Of a stretch of DNA of 18,431 nt, positions 13,213 through 18,431 are shown piece after piece. Under the pieces are notes generated by a model. That model had not been told where the DNA came from. It saw only the letters and a list, made by a program, of their open reading frames with translations, and ran no database searches. This DNA is from RGIG4097 sp937885645 (lineage in GTDB: Bacteria; Bacillota; Clostridia; Christensenellales; CAG-917): positions 1 through 18,431 of the forward strand of contig CALABJ010000008.1 of NCBI GenBank assembly GCA_937885645.1, written 5' to 3'. A program made the position numbers and the translations under genes. Numbering within the stretch: the first letter of the stretch is position 1; each line of letters starts with the position of its first letter.

Positions 13213-14163
13213 ATGTTTGTCACACTGATCACACAAGCAATAAGATTTGGTGTTGTGTTCCTTTACGGCTCAACAGGTGAAACAATCGTTGAAAAGTCCG
13301 GCCACCTCAACCTTGGCATCCCCGGCATTATGTGTATGGGCGCAATCGGCGGATGTATGGGCGCAAACATCGCAACAAAAGCAGGTTCAGGGGCATTTGG
13401 TGTCATCATCGCAGCAATATTCTTTGCAATGCTCATGGCAGGCATGATGGGGGCAGTGTATGGCTTTTTCACCATCACTCTCCGTTGCAACCAAAACGTC
13501 ACAGGCCTTATCATCACCACCTTTGGTGCAGGCACTCTTGGCTTCTGGGGCTCAATGATGGGCAGAGAAGGCACAACCTTCTTTGAAGCAAGCAAAGTGT
13601 TCACCGCACCTATGTTTGGTGAAGTTGGAAGTGACTGGTTCTCAACCATATTCCTTTCACACGGCGTCCTCGTCTATGTCGGCATCGTCATCGCAATCAT
13701 CGTCGCAATAGTGTTGAAACACACACGCACAGGCCTCTCCCTCACCGCAGTCGGTGAAAACCCCGGTGCAGCAGACGCAGCAGGCATCAAGGTCATCAAA
13801 TACAAATACACCGCTTGCATCTTGGGCGCAGCAATCTCAGGCATCGGCGGAGCATTCTATCTCCTTGACTGCACCCGTGGCTCTCTTGAATACGTCATCG
13901 AAGCAATGGGCTGGCTGGCAGTTGCACTGGTCATCTTCTCACTGTGGCGCCCCAACATCGGCATCCTTGGCTCATTCATCTTTGGTCTTCTTTACATCTT
14001 GCCCAACTACGTTGAAGGTGTTGGATTTGCAGAAAAAGAAATCTTGAAGATAGTGCCTTACGCAGTGACCGCACTTGTCCTCATAGTCATCTCTTTCTTC
14101 AATAAAAAGGAAACCCAACCCCCTGCGGGACTTGGCGTCAACTATTTCCGCGAAGAGCGATAG
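13213..14163 (+). CDS. nucleoside ABC transporter permease 2
   Basis: The second permease is 316 residues long and almost entirely hydrophobic helices. Hallmarks are GETIVEKSGHLNLGIPGIM near the N-terminus, the LRCNQNVTGLIITTFG block, and HTRTGLSLTAVGENPGAADAAGI in the cytoplasmic loop that contacts the ATPase (RTGLSLTAVGENPGAA is the conserved core). An in-frame start at 13183 exists, but the ATG at 13213 has an excellent AAGGAGGTGG site at 13198-13207 and directly follows the stop of permease 1. It should pair with permease 1 as a heterodimer. It is the last gene of the operon, before the terminator at 14263. Confidence 0.92.
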   Translation: MFVTLITQAIRFGVVFLYGSTGETIVEKSGHLNLGIPGIMCMGAIGGCMGANIATKAGSGAFGVIIAAIFFAMLMAGMMGAVYGFFTITLRCNQNVTGLIITTFGAGTLGFWGSMMGREGTTFFEASKVFTAPMFGEVGSDWFSTIFLSHGVLVYVGIVIAIIVAIVLKHTRTGLSLTAVGENPGAADAAGIKVIKYKYTACILGAAISGIGGAFYLLDCTRGSLEYVIEAMGWLAVALVIFSLWRPNIGILGSFIFGLLYILPNYVEGVGFAEKEILKIVPYAVTALVLIVISFFNKKETQPPAGLGVNYFREER

Positions 14164-14172
14164 TCCTCGGCA

Positions 14173-14200
14173 GTTATATTTGCCAAAGGCAAGTGATATT
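14173..14200. repeat. short hairpin flanked by two 8-nt GTKATATT linkers
   Basis: Just after the permease stop, GTTATATT (14173-14180) and GTGATATT (14193-14200) flank a 12-nt hairpin TGCC-AAAGG-CAA (TTGCC/GGCAA, 14180-14192). The spacing logic, 8-nt linker plus a 12-15-nt hairpin, matches the array at 5551-5701 with a different linker. It may be a remnant of a related dispersed repeat. Confidence 0.4.
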
Positions 14201-14262
14201 GCTCACTTTGCTCGCAGTTGCAGATAAAGTAGAATAAACAAAAACAAATTGTTTAACAAATG

Positions 14263-14292
14263 AAAAACGCCGTGTAAAACGGCGTTTTTGTT
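14263..14292. terminator. bidirectional terminator of the purine operon and the flavoprotein operon
   Basis: AAAAACGCCGT (14263-14273) pairs with ACGGCGTTTTT (14279-14289) to give an 11-bp stem with T and A runs on its two sides. It lies between convergent genes. A second weak stem, TTAAGCC/GGCTTAA (14332-14355), overlaps the flavoprotein stop codon. Confidence 0.88.
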
Positions 14293-14351
14293 ATTTTAAC
14301 GAGATTTTTTGATTTAGGTTTTGAATTGAATTTAAGCCTTGAAAAATGGGC

Positions 14352-15536
14352 TTAATATTGCTTTCTAATATACTCAGCAACCACTCTTGCAGAGGTCCAA
14401 GCCCATTGCAAATTGTAGCCACCACAGTCACCGTCCACGTCAAGTGCCTCACCAATGGCAAAGGCGTTTTTGGACTTCATTGACATAAGGTTGTGGTCAA
14501 ATTCTCTTATGTTAAGACCTCCTGACATAACTTGACTGAGCGAACTGTCGCCGAGGCCTTCAATCTTCAAGGTATAGGTTTTGATTGTCCTTGCAATGGC
14601 AGAGATTTTGGGTTGAGCAAGGTCGTCAGGGCTGACGCCAGACGCCCACAAAATTCTGTCCACCACCTTTGAGTGGAATGTGCCTGTAAGCAGTTCACCA
14701 ACACGGACGTTGCCACGTTTACGTAGGAGGTTTTCCACCTCGCCCACGCTATATTCGGGCATAAAGTCGATGGTCAGGTTAGAGCCGATTTTCAGTTTGC
14801 CACGGGCAATTTCACTGGACATATTGAACACAGCAATACCGCTGACACCAAAGTCCTTGAAGAGCACTTCGCCCACTTCATATCTTGCACCGCATCTTAC
14901 GCCTGCTTTCACTCTCACGCCGGACAAACCCTTGATTGGTTCTTTGTTTGTCTTGATAGGCACAAGGGCAGGAGTGAATTCACGATTGGTGTGTCCAAGG
15001 GCGGTGAAGAGGTTGTTGCTGTTTCTGCCGAAGGTTGCGTTTGAGCCTGTTGCCAGCACCACGTTGTCTGCCGTGAAGGAGAAGGACTTTGTTTGTCCGT
15101 CCACCTTGGTCACCCCACCAACGGTGTAGGTGTCTGCAAAGTATTCCACGCTGTTGACGATGTGTCCGGTGAACACCTCAGTGCCACACTTTTGCACCGC
15201 GCCACGAAGTATGTCAAGGACGGTTGATGCGCACTCTGAATAGGGGTACACTCTCTTGTCGATGACCTTTGTGATGAGCCCCATGCGCTCGAAACTTGCG
15301 ATTGTGTCGTGAGCGTCAAATCTGTCAAGATAAGTCTCCACAAAAGAAGGGCGGTTGTAGTGGACTATGTTCATATCAAGGTTGGTCAGGTTGCACTTGC
15401 CGTTGCCTGTTGCAAGGAGTTTTTTGCCAACGCGCTCGTTTGCCTCAATGAGGGCAACTCGTCTGCCGGCAAGTTCGCTTGCAAGAAACATACCACTTGC
15501 ACCGCCACCTATGATGATAACCTCAAATCTTTTCAT
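14352..15536 (-). CDS. HI0933/BaiN-like FAD-dependent oxidoreductase
   Basis: A 394-residue cytosolic flavoprotein. The N-terminal Rossmann fold has IIIGGGASGM (7-16) followed by an acidic residue at the second strand end (ALIEAN). The family motif GKKLLATGNGKCNLTN is complete, as are the second nucleotide-site block VVLATGSNATFG and the C-terminal FAD-contact motif GDCGGYNLQWAWTSARVVAE. These features define the HI0933-like (BaiN-type) family. BaiN itself was assigned to bile acid metabolism in one organism, so the physiological substrate here is open. The start has a weak AGT-AGG site about 6 nt upstream. It begins 12 nt after the NYN gene and is probably cotranscribed from the promoter at 16516-16544. 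Confidence 0.92.
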   Translation of the reverse strand: MKRFEVIIIGGGASGMFLASELAGRRVALIEANERVGKKLLATGNGKCNLTNLDMNIVHYNRPSFVETYLDRFDAHDTIASFERMGLITKVIDKRVYPYSECASTVLDILRGAVQKCGTEVFTGHIVNSVEYFADTYTVGGVTKVDGQTKSFSFTADNVVLATGSNATFGRNSNNLFTALGHTNREFTPALVPIKTNKEPIKGLSGVRVKAGVRCGARYEVGEVLFKDFGVSGIAVFNMSSEIARGKLKIGSNLTIDFMPEYSVGEVENLLRKRGNVRVGELLTGTFHSKVVDRILWASGVSPDDLAQPKISAIARTIKTYTLKIEGLGDSSLSQVMSGGLNIREFDHNLMSMKSKNAFAIGEALDVDGDCGGYNLQWAWTSARVVAEYIRKQY

Positions 15537-15548
15537 AAATACCTACTG

Positions 15549-16466
15549 TTATTTGCACTTGTATGCGCGGATATAAACACTGCCTTTGCCTTTGTATCTC
15601 TTCATCTCGTAAAGGTCGGTATGAGCCGCAATGAAGTCGGGCAGTTTTTTGAAACCGAATTGAGTGATGTCAAACTCAGGACGAGTGCGTTTGATAAAGT
15701 CGCCAACCCCTGCAACGTTGACAAAACCGTCATCGTCTTGCCAGTTTTCTGTTTCTGCGGCAATTTTCAAAAGTTGATGAAGTTCATCTTCTTTGTTTGC
15801 GATGACCGTTGAATCATTTTCTGCATCAACATTTTTTTCAACTATATTTTCTTCAACCGCAGTAGGCTTTTCTTTTGATTTGGTTTTGCGAGAAGATGCT
15901 TTGACGGGAGCAGTCTTTGTCTTTTCAGATGAAGCCTCTTTCACTTCGGTGTCCGTTGTTTTTTCAGATGAAGCCTCTTTCACTTCGGTGTCCGTTGTTT
16001 TTGAGGAATTATCGTATGCCTGCATCAACTTGTTGATAGAAATGAATTCATCGCAGGAGCGCTTGAAAGCGTCGGAGGAGTTGTCTCTTCCTACACCTAT
16101 GACAAAGATGCCGGACTCTCTCAATTCAATGCAAAGGGGAGTATAATCGCTATCACTTGATATGATTGCAAAGGCATCATATTTGCCAGTGTTGAGCAAT
16201 TTCATAGCATCAATGACCAATGCAATGTCAGTTGCATTTTTGCCTGTGACGTAATCAAATTGTTGCTGAGCCTTCAGTGCCAGGTTTTTGATCACCTTTT
16301 CCCAAGGGGACAGGTGTGACTTTTTCCAATTGGCATAAACTCTTTTGGTTCTGATCGTACCAAAGGTTGAAATTTTGCTGATAACAGTCGAAATGCTCTC
16401 GGCGGGAGCGTTGTCTCCGTCAATCAAGACCGCTATGTTTTGAAATATTTTATCGTCGTTGTCCAT
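15549..16466 (-). CDS. NYN-domain nuclease-like protein with C-terminal OST-HTH/LOTUS domain
   Basis: A 305-residue protein. Residues about 8-150 form a NYN (PIN-like, LabA/DUF88) domain with the acidic residues expected for metal-dependent RNA cleavage: Asp16 and Asp18 in VLIDGDNAP, Asp80 in ATDIALVID, and Asp105/Asp107 in ISSDSDYTPL. A lysine- and glutamate-rich linker (about 155-225) contains two identical copies of KTTDTEVKEASSE. The C-terminus (about 225-303) resembles an OST-HTH/LOTUS winged helix: DELHQLLKIAAE, VNVAGVGDFIKRTRPEFD and YKGKGSVYIRA. A role in RNA processing or turnover is inferred. The ATG at 16466 has AGGAGA upstream; the longer open frame to 16544 is rejected because the promoter lies inside it. 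It is the first gene of an operon with the flavoprotein. Confidence 0.87.
   Translation of the reverse strand: MDNDDKIFQNIAVLIDGDNAPAESISTVISKISTFGTIRTKRVYANWKKSHLSPWEKVIKNLALKAQQQFDYVTGKNATDIALVIDAMKLLNTGKYDAFAIISSDSDYTPLCIELRESGIFVIGVGRDNSSDAFKRSCDEFISINKLMQAYDNSSKTTDTEVKEASSEKTTDTEVKEASSEKTKTAPVKASSRKTKSKEKPTAVEENIVEKNVDAENDSTVIANKEDELHQLLKIAAETENWQDDDGFVNVAGVGDFIKRTRPEFDITQFGFKKLPDFIAAHTDLYEMKRYKGKGSVYIRAYKCK
15922..15999. repeat. perfect tandem 39-bp repeat inside the NYN gene
   Basis: Bases 15922-15960 are repeated exactly at 15961-15999. The unit is 39 nt, so each extra or lost copy keeps the frame and changes the linker by 13 residues. It should be prone to copy-number change by replication slippage. 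Confidence 0.92.
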
Positions 16467-16491
16467 GTTGATTCTCCTAAAAGATGATTTG

Positions 16492-16544
16492 AAGGTCAAA
16501 GACCTTATCAAATTCATTTTACAATAGGATAGTGAAAAATTCAA
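16492..16544 (-). promoter_or_regulatory. promoter and 5' leader hairpin of the NYN-flavoprotein operon
   Basis: On the minus strand TTGAAT (16539-16544) and TAAAAT (16516-16521) are 17 nt apart. The start should be near 16509, so the stem AAGGTC-AAA-GACCTT (16492-16506) would lie at the very 5' end of the mRNA, where it could protect against degradation. Confidence 0.78.
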
Positions 16545-16569
16545 GAGGATAGTTTCAGAAGAAAAAATA

Positions 16570-16590
16570 AAAGGACTTCAATAGTCCTTT
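16570..16590 (-). terminator. terminator of the permease gene, overlapping its stop codon
   Basis: AAAGGACT (16570-16577) pairs with AGTCCTTT (16583-16590) around a 5-nt loop. On the minus strand it is followed by a U-rich run from 16555-16569. The first base of the hairpin is part of the gene's TAA stop. Confidence 0.85.
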
Positions 16591-17905
16591 TAGGCATACA
16601 GCATAGATAGGTGCAGTACTGATAGAGCCACCAACATAACAGGTACGCTGATGAGGACACCGTATTTCATAAACTGCACAAAGGATATGGGGTGACCGTG
16701 CTTCTTCAAAATGGACAGCCACATTATGCCGGCAAGTGCGCCAACGGGGGAGAGGTATGCACCAATGTTTGATCCGATGATAGAAGCGTAGGTTGCGCCA
16801 ATAAGGGATTTGCCTGCAAGGGAAGAGGTGGCAATGATGTCAGAAAACAGCACGCTCATAGGGATATTGTTGAACACGTTTGACGCAAGGAAGGATGTCA
16901 AGCCATACACAAACACACTGTCGCCACCCGAGAGCGCCTTTGCAAATATCTCTGTGAGTCCGCAGTTGTGGAGGGCAAGCACCATGACAAACATGGACAG
17001 CACAAAAGGCGCAAGTGCGTAAGGAAGGCGTTTAAACACTCTAAAATGCAAGGATAAACCCTGTTTTTTGACAAGTGAGTACACAAAGGAGAAGATGAGA
17101 AGACTGCCAGCAAGCACCGCACACACCAGATACATTTCAATGCCAATGTATGAGCAAATGGAGAGGAGCACTATTGCCACAACAAGGTGCACAATGCCCA
17201 CAATGAGCAAAACTTTGTCTTGGAGTTCTATATGACTTTGCTCGACAGTCAGGGGCTGACTCAGTTGTTTGTGGAAGATGATGCGCAAGATCCCAAAGGC
17301 AACCAGTGCTGAAGCGATGCTAGGCAAAATCATAATCTTCAAATATGTGACAAAGTCCACACCCACGCTTGTTGCAATGTAAATGTTGGTGGGGTTGCCG
17401 ATTATGAGAGTCATACTCAAAGTGTTTGCCGCAACAAATTCTGCAATGAGATATGGCAGAGGGCTTATGTTTGCTCTCTTTGCAAAGTGCAAAATGAAGG
17501 GGGTGAAGGTGAGTATGACAATGTCGTTTGAGGTGAAAGCGGTGAGAATAGATACCGTGACGTACAACACAAAAAACAAACTCTTTTGTGAGGACTTGGC
17601 CTTTGTGACTGCAAAAGACGCCAAATATTGAAACAATCCCATTTCGTCCAAAAACACGGACAAAAAAGTCATACCAAAGAAAATGACAAGGAGTTTGAGA
17701 GGGTTGACCGAGGTGTTGCTTGTGAGCCCTGCCCAAGTGTCTGCAGGAGAAATCGAGCCTATAGAAAGCAACAAAATCGCTCCGATGAGGGGGATAATCC
17801 AGTAGAAATTTATGGTTTTACCCTTGACCGTAAAAGTGGCTTGAAGATGAGCAGTATCAAGTTGGTGACTATGGTGAGGGCGCTCACGACAATTGTTGCA
17901 ATCAT
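16590..17905 (-). CDS. ArsB/NhaD/SLC13-type ion permease with a 1-nt frameshift near the N-terminus
   Basis: A polytopic membrane transporter of the ArsB/NhaD (ion transporter) superfamily. Diagnostic blocks are TSNDIVILTFTPFI, EFVAANTLSMTLIIGNPTNIY, FLASNVFNNIPMSVLFSDII and GSNIGAYLSPVGALAGIMW, with about ten to twelve helices. The main frame has no good start. Upstream codons in that frame encode a charged, His- and Cys-rich sequence with no ribosome site. A different frame starts at the ATG at 17905 with GTGGAG upstream and an extended -10 promoter, and encodes a normal first helix (MIATIVVSAL to LLRSRVKP) before a stop at 17810-17812. Adding one A to the AAAA run (17816-17819) joins them as RSRVKTINFYWIIPL, restoring about 438 residues, the usual family length. 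The gene is broken, phase-variable or misread here; the ion or solute carried is unknown. Confidence 0.8.
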
Positions 17906-17925
17906 TTGTAATTTCTCCACGGCGC

Positions 17926-17934
17926 ATTATAGCA
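17926..17934 (-). promoter_or_regulatory. extended -10 promoter of the permease gene
   Basis: TGC-TATAAT on the minus strand (TATAAT at 17926-17931, TG at 17933-17934), about 20 nt upstream of the 17905 start codon. No good -35 lies at 17 nt. The position supports the 17905 start over the longer open frame. Confidence 0.6.
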
Positions 17935-18049
17935 CAACGGCAAAAAAACACATAACAAATGAACGCACTTTTCCAAAGAATTTTGAAGGAAATTCCAAGG
18001 GCAATGGGCAAAAAAATGCAACATAATTGTGAAACCCCTAATCAAAGAA

Positions 18050-18187
18050 AGATAGGGGGGTCGTTCTTGCACTTTGTGTGGCAAAAGTGCTTGTATAAGT
18101 GTATGCCACACAAAGCACTTCGGTCATCGCTAAAAACAATGGGTGTCCATTGTTTTCTTAATGCTCTCGTTCGACCACCCCTCAATG
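18050..18187. repeat. hairpin-rich non-coding patch bounded by copies of the tRNA-Ala T-arm region
   Basis: No gene is seen in 17935-18239. The left edge AGATAGGGGGGTCG (18050-18063) copies the tRNA-Ala 3' region (18246-18260) with one missing base, in the same orientation. The right edge GTTCGACCACCCCTCA (18169-18184) is an inverted copy with one extra base. The edges can also pair with each other (GGGGGGTCG with CGACC-A-CCCC), enclosing an 11-bp stem (18072-18082/18105-18115) and a 10-bp stem (18133-18142/18147-18156). The whole could fold as a branched RNA or DNA element. Confidence 0.55.
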
Positions 18188-18203
18188 AGTTTCCGTCATA
18201 AAT

Positions 18204-18232
18204 AAAAAAACAAGCAGTTTGCATCTGCTTGT
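18204..18232 (-). terminator. terminator of tRNA-Ala
   Basis: ACAAGCAG (18210-18217) pairs with CTGCTTGT (18225-18232) around a 7-nt loop. The A-run at 18204-18210 gives a U-run on the minus strand, directly after the tRNA 3' end. Confidence 0.85.
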
Positions 18233-18239
18233 CTTTTTA

Positions 18240-18315
18240 TGGTGGAGATGAGGGGGGTCGAACCCCTTACCTCTTGAATGCCATTCAAGCGCTCTACCAG
18301 TTGAGCTACACCCCC
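18240..18315 (-). tRNA. tRNA-Ala (anticodon GGC)
   Basis: The minus strand folds as a 76-nt tRNA. The acceptor GGGGGTG pairs with CATCTCC (two G-U pairs), the D stem is GCTC/GAGC, and the anticodon stem CTTGA/TCAAG encloses the loop ATGGCAT with GGC. The T-arm is AGGGG-TTCGACC-CCCCT, the discriminator is A, and CCA is encoded (3' end at 18240). GGC reads the alanine codons GCC and GCU. Confidence 0.95.
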
Positions 18316-18431
18316 AAGAGATTGTTGTTTATTGTTTTGTATAGATTACAAGGGAAGGTCTTTCGCGCTTGCAAGCGCTCTTCCGGTCGTGGGCAAGCAC
18401 TCCCCGCTTTGGCTACAAACAATTCACAGGA
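18316..18431. other. sequence upstream of tRNA-Ala with a 14-bp palindrome
   Basis: No gene is evident. GCGCTTGCAAGCGC (18365-18378) is a perfect palindrome, extended by GGAAG (18353-18357) and CTTCC (18380-18384). A TATACA (18338-18343, minus strand) could be the tRNA -10 box, but no convincing -35 was found. The tRNA may instead belong to a longer transcript starting outside the window. Confidence 0.4.

Noticed and set aside
15793..16146. Plus-strand open frame with a repeated FSDEASFTSVSVV protein motif
   Set aside because: It is the antisense shadow of the 39-bp repeat within the NYN gene, with no ribosome site or promoter.
16467..16544. 26-residue N-terminal extension of the NYN protein
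   Set aside because: The -35 and -10 boxes lie inside it, and the ATG at 16466 has AGGAGA directly upstream.
17810..17821. Programmed -1 ribosomal frameshift in the permease gene
   Set aside because: An A-AAA slip is possible, but there is no proper X XXY YYZ heptamer and no clear downstream stimulatory stem. A 1-nt deletion or assembly error is simpler.
17906..18011. Longer start for the ion permease in the main frame
   Set aside because: The encoded residues are charged and His/Cys-rich, unlike a first helix, and lack a ribosome site. The frameshift model explains the data better.

Overview
The window looks like chromosomal DNA from a low-to-mid GC Gram-positive (Bacillota, most likely Clostridia). 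The support is strong AGGAGG-type ribosome sites, sigma-A promoters often with an extended -10 (TGnTATAAT), a BMP-type lipoprotein with a lipobox, a xanthine phosphoribosyltransferase, and tRNA genes with encoded CCA. I cannot place it below class with confidence.

Layout. 1-371: tail of a possible upstream gene, a shared terminator and the HU gene (minus). 566-3636: two-gene operon of a class III PLP aminotransferase/aminomutase-like enzyme and a tandem class II aldolase whose first half has lost the metal ligands. 3691-4785: MscS-type channel. 4803-5347: cyclophilin (minus). 5396-5549: tRNA-Val(GAC) with promoter and terminator. 5551-5980: no gene, but about 15 hairpins, seven of them spaced by exact 8-nt linkers. 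6014-7952: VanZ-like membrane protein with an Ig-like insert (minus). 8168-14292: purine salvage and uptake operon of Xpt, BMP/PnrA lipoprotein, a two-domain ABC ATPase and two permeases. 14352-16544: NYN/LOTUS protein followed by an HI0933-like flavoprotein (minus). 16570-17934: ArsB/NhaD/SLC13-type permease with a 1-nt frameshift near its N-terminus (minus). 18050-18187: a second hairpin-rich non-coding patch. 18204-18315: terminator and tRNA-Ala(GGC) (minus).

The clearest functional unit is the purine operon. A lipoprotein captures purine nucleosides or bases, the ATPase with two permeases imports them, and Xpt converts xanthine with PRPP to XMP. No purine-riboswitch core was seen in its leader. 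A hairpin cascade between the lipoprotein and ATPase genes probably sets excess binding protein over transporter.

The most unusual material is non-coding. Downstream of each of the two tRNA genes lies a hairpin-rich patch whose far side carries a 12-14 nt copy of that tRNA's own 3' end. The patch behind tRNA-Val contains seven hairpins separated by six linkers of the form TATGNNAT, three in each orientation. It could be a tRNA-associated non-coding mobile element or a structured RNA/DNA array. I know of no named family that it matches.
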